From Anaerolineae bacterium (GTDB lineage Bacteria > Chloroflexota > Anaerolineae > JAFGEY01): DNA of 63,946 nt. The stretch lies in assembly GCA_016783145.1 (NCBI GenBank), contig JADHXD010000007.1:1-63946 (forward strand), written 5' to 3'. The notes beneath the pieces are model-generated. The model worked only from the letters and a program-made list of their open reading frames with translations, was not told the DNA's origin and searched no databases. Positions 42,121 to 50,280 of this stretch are shown here, one piece after another. Within the stretch, counting starts at the first letter, position 1. Each line of letters starts with the position of its first letter. The translations under genes and the position numbers were made by a program.

Positions 42121-43687
42121 GGAGGAGACGTTCAGCAGCCAGCACATTGCGGACGCCCTGGCCCGCTTTATGTACGATGATCTGACAGTCAGTGAAGGCG
42201 CGGAAATCGTCGAACACCTGCGCCTCGCTCGCCGCCAGGTGACCCCCAGACTGCTCTCCCTGTTAGGCAGCTCGTCCGTAAGAGAACGCGACATGGCGAT
42301 CGTCCTGCTGGGCATGCTGGGAGACTCGGGTGAAGTCGAACACATCCGCCCCTTGATCGCCGACCCCTCGTTGGACGATGATTTCAAGCTCAAGCTGATC
42401 AGCTTGGTGACGCAGCTCGATCCCGGTGTGGACACTGCTGCTTTGTTCGATCACATCCAGGACCCCTACGGCGCGCTGGAACGGAGCCACCGAGAACATC
42501 TGCAGCTCCTCCGGACGCCTATGGACCTGGCGCGCTGGTTGGATATGATGGCCGCGCACATGTCTGCAGACGCGCGCATCAATCTCTGCGAGACAAGCAC
42601 ACAGATCGATGATGTGGCTGCCGTTCCGCTGCTGATCTGCCTGTGCTACGATCGGGACGACGAGGTCGCTCTCGCCGCTATGGACGCTGTGGAGCGATAC
42701 AAAGACGCGCGCGCACTGCCGGCCCTTGCGGAGCTGGCGGCGCACCACCCAACACCTGCTGTGCGGATGGAAGCCCGCAAATCGGCAGACAGGCTCCGCG
42801 TCCGGGCCTCGCTGGTTCCCCAGGTCGAGTCCATCCCTCCGCCCCCCCTGTATGCCTGCTATTTGACCACCATCGACGGCTCAGGTGGACAGATTGCCTT
42901 CATCGTCCGCGAGCACGAGGATGACAGCGTGGACACGATCGACGTCATGTTCAACGATCGCGAAGGGATCAAGGAGTGCTTTGGTGCCCGCATCCGGCTC
43001 TCTGAGCTGGTAGAGATGCTTGACGCGATGGCCCAGGAAGACATCTCTACCGTCTATGTCTCACACGCTCGCTGCCTGCGGACCTTGGACTGGGCCAGGG
43101 ACATTACGTGGAAGGCCGGAAGGCTGCTGCCGATGACCTATGTAGCCTGGCGACCGACGATCGAACACGGAAGTACAGAAGACGATGAGCAGATACCCGA
43201 GATGGTGATCGCTCCCGAAAGCCGCAAAGAGCTCTTGGATCACTGTTACGAACTGCTGCTTCAGGACGAGTTCACTGCCTGGTTCTTTAACCCCGATGAG
43301 ATCGGGGACCTGGTCGATCGATACCTGCTCCTGGCTCCGGAAGAGGGCGACGAGATCGAGGCGCCAGCACTTCGGCAACTCCTGCAAGCAGGAGTGCAAG
43401 AGATCGTCACGGACAACGTGCGGGACCTCATCCGCGGCAGGCTGCTGCGCGTCGCGCCGCTGCTGAGAGAGATCTATGAGGACGACGAGATCTGGCAGTG
43501 GGCCATCGTCGCTGCCGAGGCACTGGATGCCCAAAGCGGGCTATCCAGGAGAGAGCACCCACTGCTGTTGGGCATGGTCGCCTGCAGTCTGGAAAACGCG
43601 ATGGGCGAGATGATCGAATGGCCCACTGCCCAGGTCGTAGCGCCAGCGCACTCCGATCGGCGTGGCGCACCATTCAGGGGAGCATAG
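42104..43687 (+). CDS. Large protein with N-terminal HEAT-like repeats, unknown function
   Basis: The 527-residue protein has HEAT-like helices in its first half (VRERDMAIVLLGMLGDSGEVEHIRPLI, DDEVALAAMDAVERYKDARALPALAELA). A mixed alpha/beta region follows (residues about 245-345: YACYLTTIDGSGGQIAFIVREHEDDS, VDTIDVMFNDREGIKECFG), and then a helical C-terminus. The middle segment resembles text seen in uncharacterised Chloroflexota proteins, but I cannot assign a family. The ATG lies 17 bp inside the TPR gene, so translation is coupled. Confidence 0.68.
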   Translation: MPHENKEETFSSQHIADALARFMYDDLTVSEGAEIVEHLRLARRQVTPRLLSLLGSSSVRERDMAIVLLGMLGDSGEVEHIRPLIADPSLDDDFKLKLISLVTQLDPGVDTAALFDHIQDPYGALERSHREHLQLLRTPMDLARWLDMMAAHMSADARINLCETSTQIDDVAAVPLLICLCYDRDDEVALAAMDAVERYKDARALPALAELAAHHPTPAVRMEARKSADRLRVRASLVPQVESIPPPPLYACYLTTIDGSGGQIAFIVREHEDDSVDTIDVMFNDREGIKECFGARIRLSELVEMLDAMAQEDISTVYVSHARCLRTLDWARDITWKAGRLLPMTYVAWRPTIEHGSTEDDEQIPEMVIAPESRKELLDHCYELLLQDEFTAWFFNPDEIGDLVDRYLLLAPEEGDEIEAPALRQLLQAGVQEIVTDNVRDLIRGRLLRVAPLLREIYEDDEIWQWAIVAAEALDAQSGLSRREHPLLLGMVACSLENAMGEMIEWPTAQVVAPAHSDRRGAPFRGA

Positions 43688-44284
43688 ATGACCACCGAGA
43701 ACGACTTGCCTCAAGATGGGCAAGCAGAGATCGACCTTGCTATGCAGGTTGCCAACATCGCTACCCTGGTGACCGCGGCGCTCCGCTCAGGAGATTCGAG
43801 CGCGCGCAGCGAGCTGGCGGGTAGACTGACCGTGGCACGCGATCGATTGGAGCAAGCCGTCGCGCCACCTGGCCTGGTCCCGTTCATCGACGTGATGCGC
43901 GGTCTGCTGGAAGACCAGGATGTATCGGCCCGGGAAGATGAACTGCCCGGGGCCTATCGCGCCGTGTACGAGCAGGTCGTGGACGATATGCAGGCCGAAG
44001 CCGACGAAGGGGAACTGACCCTGCGGCAGGTGCTGGACGAGGTGACACACAATGTGATCCTGGCGATGAAGCACGGCACGCATCACCAGCGCAGGATGGT
44101 GGCGAACACCCTTCTCAGAATGCAGCACGAGTCCGTCCGGCGCCCCGACCTCCAGCCGCTGATCGAGTACCTGCAAGCCGGACAGGCTCTGCTGCAGGAG
44201 CAAGACCCCAGGCCCTTTGCGCAGCATCTGCGCGGGACCTTCCGCGAAAAGTGGGACCAGGTCCTGGAAGCGCTGCGTACATAG
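43688..44284 (+). CDS. Helical protein of unknown function
   Basis: The 198-residue acidic protein appears all-helical (IDLAMQVANIATLVTAALRSGD, AREDELPGAYRAVYEQVVDDMQAEADE, LTLRQVLDEVTHNVILAMKHGTHHQRRMVANTLLR). No signal peptide, membrane helix or known motif is seen. The ATG follows the preceding TAG without any gap. It is likely a partner of the HEAT-like protein before it. Confidence 0.6.
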   Translation: MTTENDLPQDGQAEIDLAMQVANIATLVTAALRSGDSSARSELAGRLTVARDRLEQAVAPPGLVPFIDVMRGLLEDQDVSAREDELPGAYRAVYEQVVDDMQAEADEGELTLRQVLDEVTHNVILAMKHGTHHQRRMVANTLLRMQHESVRRPDLQPLIEYLQAGQALLQEQDPRPFAQHLRGTFREKWDQVLEALRT

Positions 44285-44309
44285 AGCGATCGATCGGACG
44301 TGCGGGCAG

Positions 44310-45242
44310 ATGTTCGAGCCAGCCTATCGCGCGCTGCTTGACAGCGGTGAACTGGAGACGCGGGTTGAGAACGCCTACCGGCGGCTGGAGGCCTGTGACA
44401 TATGCCCGCGCCGGTGTGGAGTGAACCGCCGCCAGGAGGAACTGGGGACCTGCCGTACTGGCGAGCAGGCCATTGTCGCCAGCGCGGGCCCTCACTTTGG
44501 GGAAGAGTCCCCCCTGGTCGGGCGAGGTGGGTCGGGGACGGTCTTTTTCACGTGGTGCAACCTACACTGCCAGTACTGTCAGAACCACACGATCAGCCAG
44601 TCTGGCGAGGGAGATCCGGTTACGCCAGAGGCGCTGGCTGCGACAATGCTGCGCCTGCAGGAGCGCGGCTGCCACAACATCAACTTTGTGTCGCCTTCAC
44701 ACGTGGTTCCTCAGATCCTGGCAGCCACCCTGATCGCCGCGCAAGCCGGGCTGCGCGTTCCGTTGGTCTACAACACGGGCGGCTATGACAGCCTGGAGAC
44801 CCTGGCTCTGCTGGACGGCGTGTTTGACATCTATATGCCCGATATGAAATACGCCGACGCAGCCGTCGCCGAGCGCTACTCCCAGGTCCGCGAGTACCCG
44901 GCGATCAACCAGGCCGCGGTCCGGGAGATGCACCGCCAGGTGGGGGACCTGTACCTGGACGAACGGGGTGTGGCCACTCGCGGCCTTCTCGTTCGACACC
45001 TGGTCTTGCCGGGGAGTCTGGCTGGCACGCCACAGATCGTGCGCTTCCTGGCCGAGCTCTCGCCAGATACGTACCTGAATGTCATGGACCAGTACCGCCC
45101 GTGCTACCGGGCACACACGCTGCCGCCCCTCGACAGGCGGATCTCGCCGGAGGAATACCAGGAGGCCGTGGACCAGGCGCGGGATGCGGGGCTGCGCCGC
45201 CTGGACGACCGGGCACAGCGATGGCGAATCTGGCGCTTGTGA
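44310..45242 (+). CDS. Radical SAM protein, PflA/YgiQ-related activating-enzyme type
   Basis: The 310-residue protein has an N-terminal cysteine segment (CDICPRRCGVNRRQEELGTCRTG) and then the radical SAM motif CNLHCQYC (CX3CX2C). NFVSPSHVVPQILAAT and a later YNTGGYDSLETLALL segment follow, with FDIYMPDMKYADAAVAERYS after them. This layout matches the AmmeMemoRadiSam/PflA-like family, in which an extra N-terminal Cys set is common. The substrate is unknown. It closes the operon begun by radC, 25 bp after the preceding gene, and is convergent with the GH5 gene 12 bp on. Confidence 0.85.
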   Translation: MFEPAYRALLDSGELETRVENAYRRLEACDICPRRCGVNRRQEELGTCRTGEQAIVASAGPHFGEESPLVGRGGSGTVFFTWCNLHCQYCQNHTISQSGEGDPVTPEALAATMLRLQERGCHNINFVSPSHVVPQILAATLIAAQAGLRVPLVYNTGGYDSLETLALLDGVFDIYMPDMKYADAAVAERYSQVREYPAINQAAVREMHRQVGDLYLDERGVATRGLLVRHLVLPGSLAGTPQIVRFLAELSPDTYLNVMDQYRPCYRAHTLPPLDRRISPEEYQEAVDQARDAGLRRLDDRAQRWRIWRL

Positions 45243-45254
45243 TCTGCACCTGCC

Positions 45255-46487
45255 TCACTCTTGGGGAACCAGGGCTCTGAGAAGGCCCTCGTTCCACCCC
45301 TTGGCCTCTCGGTCATAGACCCCAAACCCGGCGCCAAACTCCCAGTATGCGTAGGAGAACCCGCGCTTTGCGGCCTCCTCGCGGACGAACGTGGTCCAGT
45401 TGACGCGCGACTGCATGTCGGCCTTGCTGTATGCGCCGAACTCACCCAACCACAAGGGGCGTCCCAGCTTTTCTCCCCACCTGACCGCCCAGTCCAGCTC
45501 TTTGGTGATCGCCTGTGGGCCACACGGATTGTACCTGGCAGGCTGGGTGTTGTACGCCTCGAACCACTGCACGATCCAGGGCACCTCCAGGGCGGCAGGA
45601 ATGGGGGTCAGCTCTGTCTCCGGGGGAGCGGGCCATCGCACACCGGTCGTACCGTACTCGTCCTCTACCCACTCTGCGCCCTGGTGCGTGAACAGGAACG
45701 GCTCGTAAAAGTGAAACGTGCCGATCGCGTTGGTCTCGTCCTCGGGGATCTTGAGCTTGGACAGCCCTTGTATGCCCCCCCACTCTGCACCGCCGATGAC
45801 CAGGGTGTGCACGCCGTCTACCTCCCGTATGGTGTCGATCACCTTGACGACCAGCTTGTTCCATCTCTCCGGGGTGAGCCGGTCGTGAGGCTCGTTGAGG
45901 GGCTCCAGATAGAGGTTGTCGGGCATGTGCCGGTATCGCGTGGCGATCTGCCGCCACATGGCGAGGAAACGCTCTTCGTGCTCGCCGGGTTCCTGAAAGA
46001 TCTCATCATAGTGATGCATGTTGATCACCACGTTCAGACCACGCTCGAACGCGTTCTCGATCACCCAGTCCACTCGGGCAAGGAACGACTCATCGATGGT
46101 ATAGGGGGGCTCGTTCAGAGCGTGACTTGACCAGCGAATGGGGACCCGCACCGTGTCAAAGCCCGCATCGGCGATCAACGCAAAGTACGACTCTTGCAGC
46201 ACGAGGCCCCATTCGCCCTCCCGCGGGGCTTCGAGCGCGTTGCCCAGGTTCACACCCCTGCCCAACCTCTCAGCCTGGACGTAGGGGTCGATCGGCGCGT
46301 CTGGTTCCGAGCGATCGGCCGGCTCCGGCGTGTCCGTCGGTTGAAGCGTATCTGTTGGCAGGGGCGTAACGGTGGGTTCTGGCGTACGGGTAGGTCCCGG
46401 CGTGTCTGCAGCGGGGGCCTGGGCCGTTCCTTGACAGCCGACGCAGAGGACGAGCAGCAGAAGGGGAAGCCATCTCTTTCGGTTCAT
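45255..46487 (-). CDS. Glycoside hydrolase family 5 lipoprotein (cellulase-like)
   Basis: The 410-residue protein has a signal peptide with lipobox VLCVGC (Cys18). A Thr/Pro stalk spans residues 22-60, and a GH5 barrel follows: RLGRGVNLGNALEAP, FDTVRVPIRWSSH, VINMHHYDE, the acid/base Glu199 in LEPLNEPHDRL, and the nucleophile Glu349 in LWLGEFGAYS. The enzyme should cleave beta-linked glucan or mannan outside the cell; the exact substrate cannot be told. Length is typical of a single-domain GH5. It lies downstream of the coiled-coil pair with a hairpin in between. Confidence 0.92.
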   Translation of the reverse strand: MNRKRWLPLLLLVLCVGCQGTAQAPAADTPGPTRTPEPTVTPLPTDTLQPTDTPEPADRSEPDAPIDPYVQAERLGRGVNLGNALEAPREGEWGLVLQESYFALIADAGFDTVRVPIRWSSHALNEPPYTIDESFLARVDWVIENAFERGLNVVINMHHYDEIFQEPGEHEERFLAMWRQIATRYRHMPDNLYLEPLNEPHDRLTPERWNKLVVKVIDTIREVDGVHTLVIGGAEWGGIQGLSKLKIPEDETNAIGTFHFYEPFLFTHQGAEWVEDEYGTTGVRWPAPPETELTPIPAALEVPWIVQWFEAYNTQPARYNPCGPQAITKELDWAVRWGEKLGRPLWLGEFGAYSKADMQSRVNWTTFVREEAAKRGFSYAYWEFGAGFGVYDREAKGWNEGLLRALVPQE

Positions 46488-46543
46488 CGTGGGGCCTCCT
46501 ACAAGGGATCTTTGAGCAGGGGTGAACCGCCCGCTGCCCGGCG

Positions 46544-46587
46544 CCACCTCCTCGCTCCGTGCAGCGAGGCATGGAACGAGGAGGTGG
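46544..46587 (-). terminator. Long hairpin between the coiled-coil pair and GH5
   Basis: CCACCTCCTCG (46544-46554) and CGAGGAGGTGG (46577-46587) are exact complements. There is no clear T-run, so it may be a weak terminator or a processing stem. Confidence 0.45.
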
Positions 46588-46648
46588 TCGAGCAGGCCTG
46601 CGAGACAGAGAACAGGCATCCCCAGAGCGACAAGACACTCCCTCTGGT

Positions 46649-47815
46649 CTATGGCCCCGATTCAGCCGTCGGTGTGATCGTGGCTGTAGCCGTGAGCTCG
46701 GGAGTAGCCTCCAGCGTCGCGGTAGCAGTCAGAGCCAACGTCGGCGTGATCTCGAGTGTCGGCGTGACCGGCGTCACGATCTCAAGGGCAGAGGGAGCGG
46801 TCAGCGCTCCCGGCAGCCCTCTCTCCAGCAGCAGCCAGGCTCCCTCCAGCTCGTCCACAGCGGCAACCGGCGCGTCGGGCAGGTCCTCCAGGGCCGCATC
46901 CAGGCGTGACACGATGACCGCCAGCGCCTGCGCCTGGACAGGGGGCACATCCGACTGCAGCGCGACCAGCAGGTCTCGCCCAGAGCGAATGTCCGACTGG
47001 GCCAGGCCGAGGTTGTTCTGTACCAGGAGAAGCCTGGCTCGGATGAGAAAGCCCATCGCCTTGATCAACTGCAGTTCCTGGTACAAGATAGCAGGCGATC
47101 GCTCGCCGTGCAGTTCGGCATCCAGGGCCAGGATGCCCTGGCTGTTCCCCGCGATTCCCTGCGACAGGGCATCCACCTCCGACCCCGCCTCTTCCAGCGC
47201 AGCCCGGAGGCTGGCCTGGGCTGTCGCCAAGGCTTCGATAGCCGCCTCGGCCGCACCTTGGTCGGCGTGCAGGGCCTCAAGGTCGGCTGTCGCTGCCTCC
47301 CGATCCGCCTGCACTGTCGCCAGTTCGTGCCCGATCGCCTCCAGATCGGACTGCAATGCCTCCTGCGCGGCCTGAGCCACACCCACAGCAGCGCGCATGG
47401 CCTCCAGGTCGACTCGCACGTCCTCCAGGGCAGCGAGGGCGGCGGTCTGTGTGGCCTGGGCTTCTGCTGCCGCCTCGATCTCTGCCTGAAGGCCGGCTAT
47501 CGTTTCCTTGTCTGTGTCGCCGCGGACCTCCAGGTCCGTCAGGCGTGTCTGCAGACCGTCGAGACGCCCCCGTATCTGCTGGCTGTCTTGCTCCTGTCGC
47601 GCGTCCAGGATGTCGAGACGAATAGAGTGCACCTGCACGGGCAGGATGTACTGGTTGTAGAGGAACGTGGCGCCATAGTAGATCCCCACGCCCAGCCCCA
47701 GGCCGATGATGAGCACGAACAGCAGGCGAAGCGTAAAGCGTACCAGCCACGCGATCGCCCTTCCCAGGCGAGCCCAGAAAGAGGGACGTGGGGTCGCGTG
47801 CGATTCTTCACTCAT
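46649..47815 (-). CDS. Membrane protein with long coiled coil
   Basis: The 388-residue protein has one membrane helix (LLFVLIIGLGLGVGIYYGATFL, residues 30-51). A long heptad-rich coiled coil spans about residues 60-235 (QIRGRLDGLQTRLTDLEVRG, then many A/L/E/Q-rich repeats). A helical bundle follows (LIKAMGFLIRARLLLVQNNLGLAQ), and the C-terminus is Thr/Pro-rich (TPVTPTLEITPTLALTATAT). No family is recognised. ATG 47815 overlaps the stop of the HhH gene (ATGA), so both are made together. It could form an envelope-spanning scaffold. Confidence 0.7.
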   Translation of the reverse strand: MSEESHATPRPSFWARLGRAIAWLVRFTLRLLFVLIIGLGLGVGIYYGATFLYNQYILPVQVHSIRLDILDARQEQDSQQIRGRLDGLQTRLTDLEVRGDTDKETIAGLQAEIEAAAEAQATQTAALAALEDVRVDLEAMRAAVGVAQAAQEALQSDLEAIGHELATVQADREAATADLEALHADQGAAEAAIEALATAQASLRAALEEAGSEVDALSQGIAGNSQGILALDAELHGERSPAILYQELQLIKAMGFLIRARLLLVQNNLGLAQSDIRSGRDLLVALQSDVPPVQAQALAVIVSRLDAALEDLPDAPVAAVDELEGAWLLLERGLPGALTAPSALEIVTPVTPTLEITPTLALTATATLEATPELTATATITPTAESGP

Positions 47816-48969
47816 GGAGCACCCTCCGTTTCCTGAAACAGATCGTCCAACAGGCCGCGCATGCCGGCCATAAAGGACCACACGCGATCGCCCTGGGTCT
47901 GCAGAGAATCTACCCTATCCGACAGTTTCTCTGCCTGCTCGATCAGGCCGCCGACCTGTGTCTCCAGATCTCCGACCTCAGCTTTCAGGCCACTCAACTC
48001 CGCTGCCAGATCCTCCACCCCAGCAGCCGTCGCGTCGATGTCCGCCTGCAACTGCTCTGCGGCCTGCTCCACAGCGCTGACGCGACCGCTCAGCGCTTCC
48101 AGGTTGTTCAGGCGCGTTCGCAGGCCCTCGATGTCCTGATCCAGGCCATCGGTCCGGGCCTCGAGCCCCTCCACCTGGATCGCCAGCGCTCTCATCTCAG
48201 AGGGCGTGGCGAACTGTAGCTGACCTCCGTTCAAGCCTGCCAGGATCCCCAGGCTCAGTGCCAGGGCCAGGATCGTAGCCAGAATGCCGGTGACGATGGC
48301 GATCCACCATGCCCGCCCAGGGGTGACCGGCGCCCGTCGGGACTTGCGCTCGGGGCCGGGCTCAGCTTCCAGGGCTTGGGGCAGCTCCTCGACCGGCTCC
48401 GGTTCGGCCTGTACCTCGATGGGCTCCGGCTCCGCTTCCAGCTCAGCGCCTGCGCCCGTTTCCCCTGGCTCGACGGTCGCCTCGACGACCTCTGGTTCGA
48501 CCCCCATTGTACCTCCCTCCGGCTCCTCTTCGGCCTCGACGATCTCCGCCTCCGCCTCCGCCTCGACCTCGACCGCTTCTGGTTCTGCTTCCTCAACCAC
48601 TTCTGGCTCGGCACCCTCGGCCAAGAGTCCTGGTTCCGCCCTCGCCTCGAGGAGTTTTAGTTCGTCCTCCGCCTCTATCTCGAGGGCCTCTGGTTCGTCC
48701 TCCGCCTCCATCTCGGGGGCGTCGGCTTTGGCCTCTTCGGTCGCCGCCTGCTCAAGCTCGTCGTCCTCGCGCGAGATCGCCAGGAACGGCCGCAAGCGCT
48801 GTAGCAGGGCAGGGCTAATGCCGCGCACCCTCTGTAGATCCTCCAGGCTTTCAAAAGGGCGTGCAGCGACGATGCGCCGCGCCATTGCCCGTCTGATCCC
48901 AGGCATCTGGCTCAGCGTCCCAACATCTGCGGTGTTGGGGTCGATGATCGAACGTGTACCCTCGGCCAT
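47812..48969 (-). CDS. Helix-hairpin-helix, acidic-linker and coiled-coil membrane protein
   Basis: The 385-residue protein has an N-terminal double helix-hairpin-helix region (IDPNTADVGTLSQMPGIRRAMARRIVAARPF, then LQRVRGISPALLQRLRPFL). This is the type that binds DNA in ComEA or serves as a small interaction module. A strongly acidic Glu/Ala/Pro linker (about residues 72-210) is followed by one membrane helix (WWIAIVTGILATILALALSLG) and a coiled coil (GLEARTDGLDQDIEGLRTRLNNL onward). The HhH part would be cytoplasmic and the coiled coil outside. Together with the next gene it forms a coupled pair of coiled-coil membrane proteins. Function unknown. Confidence 0.72.
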   Translation of the reverse strand: MAEGTRSIIDPNTADVGTLSQMPGIRRAMARRIVAARPFESLEDLQRVRGISPALLQRLRPFLAISREDDELEQAATEEAKADAPEMEAEDEPEALEIEAEDELKLLEARAEPGLLAEGAEPEVVEEAEPEAVEVEAEAEAEIVEAEEEPEGGTMGVEPEVVEATVEPGETGAGAELEAEPEPIEVQAEPEPVEELPQALEAEPGPERKSRRAPVTPGRAWWIAIVTGILATILALALSLGILAGLNGGQLQFATPSEMRALAIQVEGLEARTDGLDQDIEGLRTRLNNLEALSGRVSAVEQAAEQLQADIDATAAGVEDLAAELSGLKAEVGDLETQVGGLIEQAEKLSDRVDSLQTQGDRVWSFMAGMRGLLDDLFQETEGAP

Positions 48970-49226
48970 AGGTCACCTCCTGAGTGCGAACAGACCACTC
49001 TGCTCCTGAATGATAGACCACGCGGGTGCGCCTGCTGGAAGAGAGCACGATGCCGGGTACCTGGCGCACCAAGCCGCCCCCCTCTGCCCCTGGCTATCCC
49101 CCAGTGGTGGACGCTGCCCAGCTCGTGCAGGAGGAAAGAGGATCTCGGAACCACCAAGTTGGCCGGATGGGGACGATGAGGGTCGGACCACGACGCACGA
49201 TGTGATGATGACATCGATCTAGGAAC
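48970..49226 (-). other. Long untranslated leader of the coiled-coil pair
   Basis: About 250 nt separate the promoter at 49227-49255 from the ATG at 48969. AGGAGG sits just before the ATG. I found no riboswitch, T-box or attenuator pattern, and the open frames inside lack a good start. The reason for the length is unknown. Confidence 0.4.
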
Positions 49227-49255
49227 ATTATAGGTCATCCACAATGATTTGTCAA
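49227..49255 (-). promoter_or_regulatory. Perfect consensus sigma70-type promoter of the coiled-coil pair
   Basis: On the minus strand TTGACA (49250-49255) and TATAAT (49227-49232) are 17 bp apart. Confidence 0.85.
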
Positions 49256-49391
49256 GGGGCACGATCACAGAGTGTTGGGGGGAACGGTGCGGTTCTCTGG
49301 GCAGCGAGGCAGGAATCCCCTCGCACCTTCCCCTCCTCATAGCGCGGGGATGCGGAGAGAATGCCCATGTGGAAAGGGCACCGAACACAGA

Positions 49392-49422
49392 AGCTGCCAG
49401 AGCCTTAGTGGCTCTGGCAGCT
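49392..49422 (-). terminator. Perfect 13-bp hairpin after rubrerythrin
   Basis: AGCTGCCAGAGCC (49392-49404) and GGCTCTGGCAGCT (49410-49422) are exact complements with a 5-nt loop, 43 bp past the rubrerythrin stop. The T-content after the stem on the minus strand is modest (TCTGTGTT). Confidence 0.65.
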
Positions 49423-49464
49423 CTGAAAGGATCTGTCACGCGCGGGAAACGCGGACGGGCCTAC

Positions 49465-49986
49465 CTAGATGTCCAGGTCAGCGGGCTCATAGTACTCGCG
49501 GGCATGCTTGCAGCAGGGGCACTTGGCCGGCGGCTCTTTGCCTTCGTACACATAGCCGCAGATACTGCACTTCCACTTGATGGGCTCGTCGCGCTTGAAC
49601 ACAGTGCCCGCTTCCACCATCTCCAGCAGCTTCTTGTAGCGGTCCCGGTGATGCGCCTCGACCTTGGCGATCTGGCGGAACAGGACGGCAGCGGCTCGAT
49701 TCCCTTCTTTGTCCGCTTCCTCTGCAAACGTCGGGTACATCGATGTCGTCTCATAGTTCTCTCCCCCGATCGCTTCCTTCAGGTTGTCTGCCGTGCTGCC
49801 GATGCCCTCCAGGAGCTTGAACTCGTCCTTGGCGTGCCGCATCTCGTTCGCGGCGGTTTCCTCAAAGATCTTGGCGATGTAGTGATAGCCTTCCTTTCCC
49901 GCCGCCTGGGCGAAAAAGGTGTACTTGTTGCGGGCCTGCGACTCGCCCGCGAATGCTGCTTTCAGGTTTTCTTCGGTCTTGCCCAC
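49465..49986 (-). CDS. rbr: Rubrerythrin
   Basis: The 173-residue protein reduces hydrogen peroxide in the cytoplasm of anaerobes. The ferritin-like diiron part has ENLKAAFAGESQARNKYTFFAQ, IFEETAANEMRHAKDEF and AKVEAHHRDRYKKLLEMVE, with the Glu and His ligands in place. The rubredoxin-like tail has two CxxC pairs (CSICGYVYEG and CPCC). GTG at 49986 has GAGGAGG 6 nt upstream and gives the typical start; the frame stays open beyond it. Single-gene unit with its own promoter. It suggests an anaerobic or oxygen-sensitive lifestyle. Confidence 0.95.
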   Translation of the reverse strand: MGKTEENLKAAFAGESQARNKYTFFAQAAGKEGYHYIAKIFEETAANEMRHAKDEFKLLEGIGSTADNLKEAIGGENYETTSMYPTFAEEADKEGNRAAAVLFRQIAKVEAHHRDRYKKLLEMVEAGTVFKRDEPIKWKCSICGYVYEGKEPPAKCPCCKHAREYYEPADLDI

Positions 49987-50076
49987 TGTGTACCTCCTCT
50001 TGTACAAACTACAACCATCGACGCTCAGTTCAACCATTCGCTTTCGACGGCGGCACTCTCCACTCTCACTGTGCGC

Positions 50077-50105
50077 ATTATACTCGATTCTTACGTCTGG
50101 GGCAA
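50077..50105 (-). promoter_or_regulatory. Sigma70-type promoter of rubrerythrin
   Basis: On the minus strand TTGCCC (50100-50105) and TATAAT (50077-50082) are 17 bp apart, about 90 bp before the GTG. Confidence 0.7.
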
Positions 50106-50127
50106 GCAAGAGTTCGCGGCACGCTCG

Positions 50128-50156
50128 TTGACCCCGCCATCGATCTCGGGTATAAT
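50128..50156 (+). promoter_or_regulatory. Sigma70-type promoter of the stalked protein
   Basis: TTGACC (50128-50133) and TATAAT (50151-50156) are 17 bp apart. It is divergent from the rubrerythrin promoter, with about 22 bp between the -35 boxes. Confidence 0.75.
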
Positions 50157-50280
50157 GGCGGCATTCCATCCGCAGGCCTAGAGGACGACCGTCCCTCGCC
50201 ACGAGGCAGGACAAGCTGGGGTTTCCCTGCAGCCGGGAACCGTCCCTGCCGCCAACAAGACATATGGAGAGGTACAGCAG

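Noticed and set aside
48284..49009. 241-codon Ser-rich frame on the plus strand
   Set aside because: It is the complement of the Glu/Ala acidic linker of the HhH protein; the repetitive Ser text comes from the GAG/GCC codons on the other strand.
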